Assembly (NCBI GenBank): GCA_977006965.1
Contig: OZ345361.1
Location: forward strand, 620,001-684,000
Origin: Phymatolithon calcareum
Lineage: Eukaryota > Rhodophyta > Florideophyceae > Hapalidiales
Length of the DNA stretch: 64,000 bases
Direction: 5' to 3'
The translations under genes and the position numbers were made by a program. Below the pieces are notes generated by a model. It did not search any database. It saw only the letters and a program-made list of their open reading frames with translations, and had not been told where the DNA came from. This document shows, in pieces, positions 28,844 to 39,378 of this stretch (positions within the stretch are counted from its first letter, which is position 1; the number at the start of each line of letters is the position of its first letter).

Positions 28844-30000
28844 GCTGGTGGCCTTGGACTGGCAGAAACAGATCATTTTTTCTTCACGTTAATGATGTTC
28901 TTAGAGATTCGCGGCCAAAACGATGTGGTACGCGGCATCAATGCTCTTCTCGCTTCAGGGCTCAGCATCGTACGAGCTGCCTTGGTGTTTACCGTACGCT
29001 GCGGCACGGCTCTTCGCATAGGTGTTAGAATTGCGAAAAAATTCGTCCTGAAACAAAACGTGAGAGTTTTCAGGCGTTTCTGCTGGCTACTGTAGAGCGC
29101 GGCACGTATAATGCGTTCCGTACGGTCATTGGAGGCCTCATTGGAGCCAAAGTATTGACGAATAGCCCGTGGCTCAGTGTGGTGATCGAGATTTAGGAAA
29201 TATGTATTACGATCGGGCGCAAATCTCTTGCGAGTAACAACGGTTATGCAACGTTAGGAGCCGAAGATGGCATTAAATAAAATGCAACATTAATTTAATG
29301 CAGGACCAGTGCGTGCCGATGGAGTTTAGTGCGAACTGAATTGTCCGCAGGATCATGACGTAGAGCAGAAATCTAGAAGCACCGGGCGATTATTGACTTC
29401 GAAGCTCATGTCGAGTTGATAAGTGCAGTCGTTGACATGCACTTGCAGCAAAGTCGACATGAAGTTGTAAAAAAACTCGACTAAAAGTATGTCTCACTTC
29501 AATTTTACGGAGCAGGAAGTAAAGAAGGCAAATGGCTGCGAACGAGAATAATTCGGAGAACATGGAAACGGAACATCTGTTTCGCCCTGAAAAACTTTTA
29601 AAGACCAATCATGAGACAATGCTGTGTTGATAGCGAAAGAGCGAATGACTAAATCGACGTTACCGGCCGATGGAAGATTTTGTTTTCAAATCTCACTGAC
29701 ATGGACCAAATCTACATTGTCTAAAAGATCTCCGCTATTCCCGAAATGAGTCCAAGAGTTTCTAAATTTCCATCCCACCGCCCAGCGCCTGTGTCCCTGA
29801 TATCTCTAAAGAGTTCTCCCATCGCGCGTGTCTTGGACTTCAAACGGCATAAAGACAGCCAACCTCGTCTGTGGACAATTACGCTAACAGTCGATCTTTA
29901 AAGTGCTCACATCCGTAACGTCAAGCGAGATTGCACTTTCCAAAATATACATAACATCCCTTCCGTAGTGCAAGAAGCCTAATATCCGATCAAGAGCGCT

Positions 30001-30174
30001 GGAGATGTGACCCTCATTCACTTTTACGAAGGACCATACTTCAGAAACATGCTCGCAACAAAGTATGAACTGGACTCCGGAGAAATGATAAGAACGGAAA
30101 AGGCATTAGACTCCATACTACTCTACAGCGTCACCATAATTGACAATATGGAAAACGACGAGTCCCTGTATTAG
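30001..30174 (+). pseudogene. C-terminal remnant of an unknown repeated ORF (MENxExLY tail)
   Basis: The in-frame translation ends with KYELDSGEMIRTEKALDSIL then LYSVTIIDNMENDESLY and TAG at 30172-30174. The same tail, diverged, ends the small ORF at 51716-51892 (EKALDELLVFSKTLIERMEN then EEGLY). The frame has no good start, so this is a remnant of a dispersed gene or transposon ORF whose family I do not recognise. Confidence 0.5.
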
Positions 30175-30704
30175 GGACCAGGCGATATACTAGAATGAAC
30201 AAGTTACGAAAAGCTGTTCCCGCACAGTCTTAGGAGTGTTAATGCTTTCAAATAAACAACTAAACAGTTGCAAAAAAAATCCCTTCCGTAGCGCAGGCAA
30301 AACAAATGAGATTTCATGGCCATTGTATTTCTACGATGCGTACTATTGCTAATTCCACCGGGCGCCAATGGTTTTCAATTTCGAAGCTTACACGGCGTAG
30401 GAACTTCACCAGGGCGGGAGTTGTGGATAGGTTACACATGCGTCATGCCATACTCCAAAAGATTATTCGCAGACCCTATGGTACAGCATTTTGCGAAGGC
30501 GACCCCTCGCCAAACTACCAATCTCATTTCGATTTCGTTGCGAAAGACCGTTTCCACAAAATGGATTAGTCAAGTTTGACGATTTTATATACGTGCACCC
30601 TTTGCATCACTATGTGGTTCCAGCAACCGGGCACCGACATGTCTGCGCCGTGAAGTACAGTACGTGAAGGAGACAGCTAGCTTACCGCTCATCGCCAACG
30701 AAAA

Positions 30705-31550
30705 ATGGAGACAATTTCAGCCCTTGTCAACGCTAGGCATACTTGTCTCCTGCCGCGAAGAGCAGTGAGTTCATGGGCGATCGGAATGTTTGTGTTCCAT
30801 GCTGTTTCAGGAACTTTCCAGATTGTCGAACATTTCAACCTGGCGCCCCACCTCCGAAACTTTCCGACATCAAGCAAGAGTAAAGAGGAATCAACGCAGC
30901 AGTCCCTGCCAACATATTGGCAAATGCTACCCTTGGTAGTGTTTAACCAGGTATTTGTGTTGCTACCTTTGATGTTTCTCGTTGAATGGACTGGACTCGC
31001 GTTTCACTGGACACACTGTCGGTCTAATCTGGGTAGCGAGGTGACCGCTGCAGTTGCTATGGCAGTAGGACATGATGTGTTGTTTTACGTTTTCCATCGA
31101 TTTGTATTGCACTCGAAACATTTCCGGTTTCTGAGACACGACGTTCATCACACCAGTAAGGCTCACTCTGGGGTGTCTGCTATGTACATGTATCCTGCCG
31201 ATTTCGTGCTTGAGATCGTACTACCGTATCTCGTACCGCTTTGCATTGTCTCAATGCATTTAGAAGCAGTCATTATCCCGTCGATAAGCCTTGGTGCTGG
31301 TTGCATTGGAGGCATTGTGGAGCATTCTGGATTTGACCTAACCCGGTTTCAAGTGGACACAGTGACTCATCTGGAGCACCACAAACGCGGATACTGTTCG
31401 TTTAGTGACGGATTCGGGTCACCAGGTGCGATGGACTCTGTGTTCGGAACTTCTTGTATCAGCTTCGTTCCTTCAATTTCTGTGCTCCTTCAGCAGTGTC
31501 GTATGGTCTGTAGAAAGATTTCGTTGAAAGCGATGGATAAGGATAATTAG
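30705..31550 (+). CDS. Fatty-acid hydroxylase/sterol desaturase superfamily protein
   Basis: 281-aa membrane di-iron oxygenase-like enzyme. The three histidine clusters are intact: HRFVLH (131-136), HDVHH (145-149) and HLEHH (222-226), preceded by HD at 123-124. Hydrophobic segments around 20-45, 75-100 and 165-205 would anchor it in the ER. Related enzymes act on sterols (C4-methyl oxidase, C5-desaturase) or long-chain bases; the EHSGFD and HHxRGYCSFSDGFG patterns are closest in feel to C4-sterol methyl-oxidase-like hydroxylases, but the substrate is not decided by sequence. Length is typical. No intron is needed. Confidence 0.88.
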   Translation: METISALVNARHTCLLPRRAVSSWAIGMFVFHAVSGTFQIVEHFNLAPHLRNFPTSSKSKEESTQQSLPTYWQMLPLVVFNQVFVLLPLMFLVEWTGLAFHWTHCRSNLGSEVTAAVAMAVGHDVLFYVFHRFVLHSKHFRFLRHDVHHTSKAHSGVSAMYMYPADFVLEIVLPYLVPLCIVSMHLEAVIIPSISLGAGCIGGIVEHSGFDLTRFQVDTVTHLEHHKRGYCSFSDGFGSPGAMDSVFGTSCISFVPSISVLLQQCRMVCRKISLKAMDKDN

Positions 31551-32741
31551 GATCAGATTACTGTTTTCGAATACCAACCAATTGTTGTGACACGAGCATG
31601 ATGGTGGAGATTCGTGTGCGACTTTCTCGCGTCAGATTTTTCAACGTGTCCACAATATGCATTACTTTATTACAACGCAGCGGAAAAAAGTTGCACATAA
31701 TGAGTTCTTGTTCAAACCAATGTTGTCGGGGGGACCTTGACGAGTTGAGAATAAAGCGGATACTGCACCAGAAACGGACGATAAGCAAGCTACGCACAGA
31801 TAATCTCGACGGCCGAGGTCCACAACGTAACTGTGCCTTCTCGGTGGCACGTATGTCGCAACTCACGGGCGCAGTCTCCAAAGCCTGTAATCCACAGCAA
31901 AACGGGTTCTGTCGAAATCGTTGAACGCCTTCATGGACCGCGAGTAGAAAAATTAAAGTAAAAAACTACCAGTGTTCAGCAAAGTTGACTAAACGCCCAG
32001 ATAGTAGCGACAGAGTGCAAGCACGTTGCGAAAAATGCGGGTGGATCCACGATGTTTTGATTTGCTTGTCGCCGCCCGTTTCGCGTATTGTTTTTCAGCT
32101 TCTGCTTGCTCTCCTCGTCGATGACGCTCCCAGGCAGGTTCCGAGGCTTTATCGCGGGAAGGGCGAATGCTCAACGAGGATTCAGCGGGGTCCGCTCGTA
32201 AGCCATCTCCAAAACTCCATTTCTCGAACGGGTCGTCCTCCATGGTGAAAGTGGGGCGGCGAGCTTCCTTGATTGAGCCCGATGCTTACCCGGCGGCATA
32301 AGTGTGCAGGAGAACATGACAGGGACCGTGGACTTAGGCAGCACGCATGTGAGGCGCGGGCGACGCCGTAAGGACGCAGTTTGTTTGCCACTTGGGAACA
32401 TCGTTTTGCCATCCCGGTGTCCTGTCGGTCATTGCTGTTGTCCCGTCAGTTATTCAGAAATAATTTGAAGTATTTTCATAGGCCCTAGAAATATTCCTAA
32501 AAAATTCCCTTCCGCGAGAGAAGGTCACATGCTTCGGTGACGTGATTTGAAATTTGCGGTCACTCAACAATAAAATCCACGTCACTTTTTTCGATGTTGT
32601 TTTTCAGTTAATTTTTCGGCTCACCTGAAAGCTGTGCTCATCAAGCACTACAGTATATGTGTGCAAAACCAAAGTAGGTTTTTCGCAACTGCAGTAACGG
32701 CAAAGAGTGCAGCTGCCCCCGCCCCGTATCCCAATGCCGCA
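31551..32741. other. Intergenic region with one possible small reverse-strand gene
   Basis: About 1.2 kb. The most protein-like frame is 31989-32243 on the minus strand (84 codons, start MEDDPFEKWSFGDGLRADPA, middle AWERHRRGEQAEAEKQYAKR, basic tail); hydrophilic and unassigned. Other frames look random. CCTAGAAATATTCCTAAAAAATTCC near 32485 is AT-rich. The last 100 bp form the leader of the C2-domain gene. Confidence 0.35.
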
Positions 32742-34664
32742 ATGTCAGCGTCCGGGAAAAACGTCGAGGTACGCGTAATGCGTGCCGAAAATATTCTTGC
32801 CGTTAATCGCGTTAACCAGCTCTCGGATCCGTACTCCAAGCTTTTCCATTTACGTGGAGACAAATTCGTGCATAAGGTCCATCGTGCTCCCAAACCAGCA
32901 GGCGCTACAATCCCGTCCAACCAGACGGCTACTTGCGACAATACCCTCACACCTCGTTGGTATCAATCTTTTTTCCTGGAACATGTGTGTCCTGGTGACA
33001 TGCTACGAGTGGAAGTCTGGGATTCCCAAACTGTATCGAAGCACGTCCTGTTAGGTTCTGTGGATGTCTCTCTCGATGATGCGCTAGCTCATACGGAACG
33101 TGTACTCACATTCAATCAATCCCTCAACCAATCGCCAGTAACCGAACCAGAGAGCACAATCTCCGAGCGGAATATCGACCATCAAAGCGCATCGGCCTCT
33201 AGCTCGAAAGGCTATTTGCCGGGTGCACACCCGTCTCCTGAGACCTCTTCATGCAACTTGCCTGATATTCAGTACCGGTACCCTCCGGCGCACAACTATC
33301 CCCAGCCGCCACCGCCGCCAGGACATAATTCCCAAGTTCAGCAGTTTGTCGATGTACAGTATCCACCACCACCACCACCTCCTCCTGCCTCAGGACTGCA
33401 ATACTACTCACCCTCGATATATCCGCCACCGCCGCCGCCTCCGTATCAAACGCCTGCAACACCTTACATGTCCATGAAATTCCCACCCGTCTATCCACAA
33501 CCGTATCCCGGTGCATTTAGCGCTCCGTGGCCGGTGCCTACAGAGCCAGTTTCTACCGAATCCTCGGCGATAATTCAGACCGATGTGAATCTTCAGAACG
33601 CGCTCGCGAGACCGTACAACTTGTCACGCCAAGGGCAGATATGGCTGGTGCTCGTGGACCGTGCCGTTGTGAGTGGGCTTTCAGAAACCGTCGTGTCGCG
33701 CCACTACAGTGTTTTTGTGAACAACAAGATAGGACAAACAATTGCCAATAGTAGTGGAAAGAAATCTCAATTCGGCGCCTCCAGATTAGGAAAAACTCTA
33801 TTCTCCGCCGCCGACTCAGTATTCAATGCGGCGAAAAAGGTTCATCCGGTATTCGACATGGCCTTTCTGCATCCGATTCAAGCAGCTTTGAGACATCATC
33901 CGACGTGGAAAATCGACGTGCTGTATGTCGATGAGATTTTTGGCGATAAGCGACAATCATGGAATCAGGATTATCCCGTTGCACAGAAGATATTTACAGG
34001 CCCTCTTCATATTCCCCTGCAGCGCGCTATTGTGGCACAGCACTCGTATCTGTACGGCGGAGTTTTGAAGGAGGTGCGCAAGGACTTTGCGCATAGTGGC
34101 GGCGAAATTCTATGCGCTCAAGATTTTCTTGAAGTTGCAAACTATGGTGTGCGCAACGGAAGGTCAAGGATGTTTACATACGTAATAATGCCGCAGCGTG
34201 AACATCAGCCAGCGCGATTGTACTTTGCTGAGACCGGCGCCAAGTTCTTCCAGGATATGAACAGCAAGCGTAAGTTATCTCTTTCTTTTGCCGGTCACAG
34301 GAGTCTGGGTATGCTTCACCGCCCCTATGACATGCCAAACTAACTTGAACTTTGTTTTCATTGTGTAGACGCGATGCATTCCAGTGCTGCCAGGGAAGTA
34401 GTTTACGCAGGTGAATTTCATTTTCGTAGGGGTCAAAATGCAGGCGAACCAGATATCAGACTTGTTGTGGACAACAATTCTGGGACATATGCTCCTAACA
34501 AAAACGATCTTCCGAAAGTGCAACAACTTTTCGAGCGCAATTTCGAGGGACTTATTGTAGAGGTTCTTGATTTTAATGATCCCGTCCTGAAAGAGTATTG
34601 CGCGGACATTCTCCGCGTAGCGTCGACCGATTTGTCTTCAAGTAGCGATAGCACGCAGTATTGA
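32742..34664 (+). CDS. C2-domain protein with polyproline linker (one intron, join 32742..34269 and 34369..34664)
   Basis: The spliced CDS encodes 607 aa from ATG 32742 (an upstream GTG at 32634 opens the same frame but is not a plausible start). Residues about 6-105 form a C2-like beta-sandwich (VEVRVMRAENILAVNRVNQL then SDPYSKLF, LTPRWYQSFFLEHV, LRVEVWDSQ, LLGSVDVSL), a lipid/Ca2+-binding fold. A Pro/Tyr-rich linker with runs of 6-8 prolines follows. The C-terminal 270 residues are conserved-looking but unnamed (IWLVLVDRAVVSGLSETVVS, YVDEIFGDKRQSWNQDYPVA). Exon 2 continues HAMHSSAAREVVYAGEFHFR and LVVDNNSGTYAPNKNDLPKV, which completes the domain and proves the splice. It ends 81 bp from the convergent homeodomain gene. 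Confidence 0.88.
34270..34368 (+). other. Spliceosomal intron of the C2-domain gene
   Basis: 99-nt intron, donor GTAAGT at 34270, acceptor TTGTGTAG ending at 34368, with a branch-point-like CTAAC near 34340. Splicing joins AAG C to AC GCG ATG and keeps the reading frame; without splicing the frame hits a stop at 34341-34343. Confidence 0.88.
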
Positions 34665-34745
34665 CAATAGCACTAACTTGCGCAGAACAGAACCGTAACT
34701 AAGATACAGAATTAATTATAAAAATACAAAGCGATCGACAATCCT

Positions 34746-36143
34746 TTACGCCGACCGTTCGCCTTCCTTGTTTTCCAGTGCATCTGTAGTTCCATTCCCT
34801 GTTCCATTCCCGACTCCAGCATCGTATTCCGCTGCCTCACCAGACCTGACTTGAGCGATAAACTCGCCAAGAAACGCCCGCGATCCCGAACTCAAAGGCG
34901 GTTCTCCCTGTGTGGCTCGTTTGGCAATTAACTGTTCCAGAACATCCAAGCTTGTCTGAAGTGACTGTGCGACACTGGTAACCGTGAGACCGGATTGCAT
35001 CTCAACGAGAAAGAATTGTTCCGCAACTGCACGAGCAGCAGCTGCCTGTGCTGGGTTCATACCCCCAGTGACACGGTCAAAGAAGGCTACAAAGGCATTC
35101 AAACATTGCATGGAAGACCAAGACCGACATGCTGACCCTACTTCAGACGGAGTGTCCACCACATCGACACCAACACGCACACGCTTCGCAGGCTGTGTTA
35201 TCATTGCCACCGATGCCTGTGGTGCAGGACGTTTTTGATCTTCCAACAACACATCGAATCGTTGTGCGGCGTCAGACTGAGCGAGCATTGCGTCCTGCGC
35301 TTCATCAACGGTTTGTTCCTGCAACTGTTCGGGCAGTGTCTCCTCCAAATGAGACGCAGATGTTTGCTGCTGCTGAGCCGCCATTTGATGCTGCGGTTGC
35401 TGCGCATCCTGCGGTAACGCGACTTGATGCTGCGGTTCGTGCGGTAATACAGACTGCGATGGGGGGAGGAGACGGGCGGGAGAGGCTGAAGTACCCGATC
35501 CAGAACTAGGGCGACGAGTACGGGAGTAGATGCCAGACTTGACATAACTGCGACGCTGACCTTGTAGCCGATGTGTTTTTTTCGAACGCGCACGTCGATT
35601 CTTAAACCATAACACAAGATTATGCATAGGCATACCAATAGTTTCCGAAAGATAATTCAGAGTCGCAACCGGTGGGCACGGGTTTTCATCGAAGGCGGCC
35701 ACAAGGTGTTTGAGTTGTTCCATAGACGCGTGATATCGCTCAGCGCCATTACGGCGTGCCCGCGGCGCCGCATCAGCAGGCGCGGCGACATACTCGGTAG
35801 TTTCGCCCGACGGTGCACCACCGCCTAAATGCTCGGCGCCATACTCCTGTTCAGCATGCTCTGTCTGTTGCGCAATATGCTGCTCAACGGGCGGCGCAGA
35901 CACATCCTGTGCATGTTTCTCAGTGGGATCCTGCGCCTGCTGTTCGACATGATGCGCGGCGGTCAAATGCTGGTCTACGGCAGCTGTGTCACCCTCCGAG
36001 TCGGCGACGAGGTTCTGTTCGTGTTTGGTGGGGTCGCCAGAATCTGAAGCCTTTGCAACGGCGTCATAATGCGCGGCAAGGGTGATGGCGCTGGAATCCG
36101 CAGGGTGGGGAATGGGGCCCGGATGGCCTTGCGTGTGGGACAT
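34746..36143 (-). CDS. Homeodomain transcription factor
   Basis: 465-aa protein with one homeodomain at about residues 128-189 (RARRNGAERYHASMEQLKHL then VAAFDENPCPPVATLNYLSE and VLWFKNRRARSKK). The helix-3 signature WFKNRRAR with the invariant Trp, Phe, Asn and Arg is intact, and there is no three-residue TALE insertion between helices 1 and 2. The N-terminal 120 residues are His/Gln/Glu/Ala-rich and the region after the homeodomain is Gln-rich (QHQMAAQQQQ), like activation or interaction segments. A later NLS-like KRVRVG precedes a helical C-terminal part. It shares a 280-bp divergent promoter with the histidine-biosynthesis gene. Confidence 0.92.
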   Translation of the reverse strand: MSHTQGHPGPIPHPADSSAITLAAHYDAVAKASDSGDPTKHEQNLVADSEGDTAAVDQHLTAAHHVEQQAQDPTEKHAQDVSAPPVEQHIAQQTEHAEQEYGAEHLGGGAPSGETTEYVAAPADAAPRARRNGAERYHASMEQLKHLVAAFDENPCPPVATLNYLSETIGMPMHNLVLWFKNRRARSKKTHRLQGQRRSYVKSGIYSRTRRPSSGSGTSASPARLLPPSQSVLPHEPQHQVALPQDAQQPQHQMAAQQQQTSASHLEETLPEQLQEQTVDEAQDAMLAQSDAAQRFDVLLEDQKRPAPQASVAMITQPAKRVRVGVDVVDTPSEVGSACRSWSSMQCLNAFVAFFDRVTGGMNPAQAAAARAVAEQFFLVEMQSGLTVTSVAQSLQTSLDVLEQLIAKRATQGEPPLSSGSRAFLGEFIAQVRSGEAAEYDAGVGNGTGNGTTDALENKEGERSA

Positions 36144-36423
36144 GATCGATGTGGTGGGAGCCTATGTTGATTAAAAAGGTCGACACTTTGGCTCAACGAT
36201 CGGTCAAGACCCGCTCTAGAATTCGAAGCTTGCCGACTTCAGCTTTCGGATTCGGTCGCACACGGCTGTTTTACTCCAACTTCAGCTCTGGTTGAACAGC
36301 CTCTTTTGTCTTACAGTGGAATCAATCGATTGGAATTACTTACAGTACTGGATTTCAGGTGCAAAACTTATTATCGGGAGCATACTTTTGATCCTGCAAG
36401 TGAATCGTAGGTGCTCAAACACA
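36144..36423. promoter_or_regulatory. Divergent promoter region, homeodomain gene and IGPD gene
   Basis: 280 bp between two divergent start codons. One TACAGTACTG motif lies at about 36343. No TATA box was assigned with confidence. Confidence 0.4.
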
Positions 36424-37248
36424 ATGCTTACCATGATGAGCACCGCTGCTTTCGCGTATCAAAGCCCTATTTCCGGAAGCAGAGTCCGCTTTGGTCGTAC
36501 TTGTACTCTGTACACGCAACGCCCGTCTGTCACGGCACCAAGTGCCATTCGTGTGTCTGTTGCATCGCCGTCAACTTCCTCACCGCCTGCGGAGAATCCG
36601 TGGCATTCCGCCCCGGCAGCGAAACCAGGAGACCGCGTAGGAGTTGTGCAGCGCAGCACCCGTGAAACTCAGGTGAAGGTCTACGTCAACATCGACGGGG
36701 GCGGTTTTTGCAATGTGTCGACCGCCGTGCCCTTTCTTGACCATATGCTAGCTCAACTAAGCGCTCATGGGCTCCTAGACCTTGTGGTGCACGCTCGCGG
36801 AGACACATGGATAGACGACCATCACACGAACGAAGATGTAGGCATTGCGCTCGGAATAGCGCTCGCACAGGCACTGGGAGATAAGCGTGGCATCCGTCGC
36901 TTTGGCCATTTTGCAGCCCCGCTCGATGAAGCCCTGATCGAAGTCGTTCTCGACTTCTCTGGGCGTGCATTTCTGTCCTATGATCTCAGAATTCCTACTG
37001 AAAAGGTGGGCAAATTTGACACGCAGCTCGTGAAGGAGTTTTACGCTGCAGTTGCAGGCAATGCACAGATGACGCTGCATGTAACCCAACGCGCTGGAGA
37101 AAACAGTCACCATATCATTGAGTCCAGTTTTAAAGCTTTTGCCAGGGCTATGCGCATGGCACTTGAAATCGACCCTCGACGGAAGGACTCCGTGCCGAGT
37201 TCGAAAGGCGTTCTCACTGACGAGCAGGCACTTGCCGACAAGTTTTAG
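36424..37248 (+). CDS. Imidazoleglycerol-phosphate dehydratase, plastid precursor
   Basis: Sixth step of histidine synthesis: imidazole-glycerol phosphate to imidazole-acetol phosphate, a Mn2+ enzyme. From ATG 36424 the product is 274 aa; ATGs at 36433 and 36436 are alternatives. Residues 1-70 are Ser/Thr/Pro/Arg-rich without acidic runs, a typical plastid transit peptide. The mature enzyme shows [24 protein letters not shown] (104-109), [10 protein letters not shown] (131-140), GRAFLSYDL and [12 protein letters not shown] (227-238), which contain the metal-binding His/Glu residues. Length and motifs indicate an intact gene. Plants, algae, fungi and bacteria share this enzyme; the plastid leader fits a photosynthetic host. 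Confidence 0.95.
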   Translation: MLTMMSTAAFAYQSPISGSRVRFGRTCTLYTQRPSVTAPSAIRVSVASPSTSSPPAENPWHSAPAAKPGDRVGVVQRSTRETQVKVYVNIDGGGFCNVSTAVPFLDHMLAQLSAHGLLDLVVHARGDTWIDDHHTNEDVGIALGIALAQALGDKRGIRRFGHFAAPLDEALIEVVLDFSGRAFLSYDLRIPTEKVGKFDTQLVKEFYAAVAGNAQMTLHVTQRAGENSHHIIESSFKAFARAMRMALEIDPRRKDSVPSSKGVLTDEQALADKF

Positions 37249-37563
37249 ATAAATCAACGAATAGTTTTCAAACAATTACCAAGTCAAAAAAATAATTGAT
37301 TTATACAGCTCATATCACAATTACAGTAAGGCCTGGCCAAGCACCCTCGATGGGCGCGGCTGGAACTGACGGGTGCACACGATACACCCCGACGAACCCT
37401 TTCGCGTAGCGTCAGCATCATGTAGCACCACAGGTAGTGCACAGGGTATTTCACCCCCAACGTGAACTGTACTACCCCTTCCGCCTGACCGCACTCCCGG
37501 TCGCCTACCTCCCCAAGTTTTGCGCAAGAGGGCGCTAGGGCAACCCGTGCTTGTGCGAGGACG

Positions 37564-38703
37564 ATGGACTCGCCGGACATTTCGCCGCTCGATCCCGGCG
37601 TCATGGACGACCTGCCGTCCGTCCCTCGCATCCGGAAAAACTCATCCGCGTCACCCTCGTCGAACCTTCCGCCGAGCGCGCCACCATCTGCAACCGCCCC
37701 TTCGTCTTCGCGGATGGCCGACGGTCGCGGAAACGCCAAGCCGAAAATCGTCGAACGTCGTCGTCGCGTCGTCAACAAACGGCCCACGCGCAGTCGCTCA
37801 ATCACTCCGCCACCGCTGCCGAGGCCTGGAAAGAGACGTGCAATGACGCGAAAAGTCATCGACGATGATGATGACGATGACGACGAGGAGGACATAGTGC
37901 TTCCAGTAGCGCCGCCACACAAAATTCCGAGGAACATGTTGAGGGGGCGGTCGCAGTCGAAATCGCTCTCCCTCTCAGAATCAAAGTCGGTGTCACGTTC
38001 GCAATCTAATTCACAGTCTCTCTCACCGTCCGAGAAATCGCCTGCACCGTCACGCTTTGCGTCTAGGTCAAGGTCCATGTCTTTTGATGATGGAAACGAG
38101 ACGCCTAGCAAAACTGACGCTAGTACTCCGGGTGAGAAAGAAGGGAGTGACATCAGCCCGTCCAAGGAGTTCGATTCAGATAACTCGGGGGATGAAACTC
38201 GTTCGAAATCTGCCTCAGTCTCCCACGGCCCTCGTCTCACAAAGCGCCAGCGCGCCCTGAAAGGTGAGAAAATCGAGCTTGAGTACACAAAATTGGAATC
38301 CCCGAAAAGTAAGAAGAGGTCCTTGCCGAAGGACGACTGGACCCCCGGTGACGAAAAGGATCTTCAGAGGCAGCAAAGACAGCGCATGCGCCAACTGGTC
38401 ACTGAGAAACGGAACAAGGAAAAGCGGGCTGCCACTGTGGACAAAGTTTTGCGAGGTGTCACCTCAAAGCGCAAGAAGATGTCGCTTGCGAACGAAGCCA
38501 TCACTAACCGGAGAGACTCCAGGATGGTTAATACTGGTGTGCCGAAAGGTTTTCTCCGTTATACTTCAGGGCAGAAGGGTACTCTGGTCGCAGTGCATCC
38601 CGACGATGTTTTGCCAGAAGCTCTCAACTCTGGGAAAATCGTTGCGCATTACCCTCCGCCTTGTACGAGAGACCCGAAGACGGGCAAGAGGATATTTATT
38701 TGA
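37564..38703 (+). CDS. INO80 complex subunit B-like protein (PAPA-1/IES2 type)
   Basis: 379-aa basic nuclear protein. The conserved part begins with LTKRQRALKGEK (225-236) and continues through QRQQRQRMRQLVTEKRNKEK and AATVDKVLRG, matching the PAPA-1-like region of INO80B/Ies2 proteins, which activate the INO80 nucleosome remodeller. The C-terminus reads GFLRYTSGQKGTLVAVHPDD followed by VLPEAL, comparable to the Ies2 tail; no HIT-type zinc finger follows. The N-terminal half is low-complexity: an Asp run (DDDDDDDD near 100-107) and SR/SQ-rich repeats. A 334-codon open frame on the opposite strand is a by-product of this composition. Confidence 0.78.
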   Translation: MDSPDISPLDPGVMDDLPSVPRIRKNSSASPSSNLPPSAPPSATAPSSSRMADGRGNAKPKIVERRRRVVNKRPTRSRSITPPPLPRPGKRRAMTRKVIDDDDDDDDEEDIVLPVAPPHKIPRNMLRGRSQSKSLSLSESKSVSRSQSNSQSLSPSEKSPAPSRFASRSRSMSFDDGNETPSKTDASTPGEKEGSDISPSKEFDSDNSGDETRSKSASVSHGPRLTKRQRALKGEKIELEYTKLESPKSKKRSLPKDDWTPGDEKDLQRQQRQRMRQLVTEKRNKEKRAATVDKVLRGVTSKRKKMSLANEAITNRRDSRMVNTGVPKGFLRYTSGQKGTLVAVHPDDVLPEALNSGKIVAHYPPPCTRDPKTGKRIFI

Positions 38704-38835
38704 TTGTCACTTGTTCCCCGTCACCCCATTTTATCTGTTGTTGCTTTTACTTGCAACACATGCGGTTGCCGTTTGTGTAGTTCTTCAGCCTACCTAACTT
38801 GAGCTCCGTTGTCCAATAGCTTGATGCTCCATTTC

Positions 38836-39378
38836 TCACTTCATTCCCATGTTTAAACTTTGTTCTTCTGCGGTTTTGACAGTACTGTCCATTGCGTTTC
38901 CCCTCATTCGTATTTTGTTCACCAGCCCCCCTACCACGCCTTTCTGTTGCTCAAGTTCCACGCGCATATTTGCGCTCGCAGTATCCTCCTCGCGGATGGA
39001 GTCCGTTATGCGCGCAAGCTTCGCGCGTTTCTGCGTCAGAAGTGCCTCGCGGTACGCTTTTTCGGCCTCTGCTGGTGTCGCAGCGTTGCCGCCGTGCTCA
39101 AAAACGGCGCGGCTTTTGGCGGCAGCCGCTATCTTCGACGCAAGCCCATTCTTTTCACACCATGTTGCAATCACGTCGTTTGTGGACTCCGTCACTAGGG
39201 CCGCAAAGGAATCGTACACTTCGGCTACCTTGGCGCTCTTTGAAACGTCACCATCAAAGCCTGCAAGCAGCGCGCTTTGGGCAGCCGGGTCGCTCAACGA
39301 CTCGGACAGCGAGTGCGCTGCTGCGTCACGCAGGTTTTTCAGCTCTTGTAGTGCCGCGAGATCAGAGTCAATGGCCAT
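38836..39378 (-). CDS. Small coiled-coil protein, possibly kinetochore-like
   Basis: 180 aa, almost entirely helical: ALQELKNLRDAAAHSLSESL, VYDSFAALVTESTNDVIATW, then a heptad-like segment AEAEKAYREALLTQKRAKLA to MRVELEQQKGVVGGLVNKIR. No membrane segment or signal. Size and pattern are compatible with Nnf1/PMF1-like or similar adaptor subunits, but no motif decides this, so the function is left open. It is tail-to-tail with the INO80B-like gene (132 bp). Its 5' end and upstream region recur as a decayed copy at about 48780-51200. Confidence 0.7.
   Translation of the reverse strand: MAIDSDLAALQELKNLRDAAAHSLSESLSDPAAQSALLAGFDGDVSKSAKVAEVYDSFAALVTESTNDVIATWCEKNGLASKIAAAAKSRAVFEHGGNAATPAEAEKAYREALLTQKRAKLARITDSIREEDTASANMRVELEQQKGVVGGLVNKIRMRGNAMDSTVKTAEEQSLNMGMK

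Larger units (their letters stand above)
27590..29280 (+). pseudogene. Dead third PrsW-like gene copy, interrupted by a hAT element
   Basis: Translations in shifting frames match the protease gene at 18909: near 27650 NEPRESHQHESSSH, then after a TAA the DNA still matches (CTGCTTTTTGACGCAAGCG, AAGTCATTTCTGGTAGAAC). Near 28070 the EESAK motif reads LEDSVK. Downstream of the hAT insertion, GLAETDHFFFTLMMFLEIRG, ASGLSIVRAALVF and RIAKKFVLKQNVRVF match residues 207-275 of the intact protein. Several stops and frameshifts plus the 658-bp insertion show that it is non-functional. The 3' flank to about 29970 is also paralogous to 19971-20740. Confidence 0.88.

Noticed and set aside
37284-38288. 334-codon open frame on the minus strand opposite the INO80B-like gene
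   Set aside because: It mirrors Ser/Arg and Asp low-complexity codons of the plus-strand gene, shows no domain, and the plus-strand frame has a recognisable PAPA-1 region.
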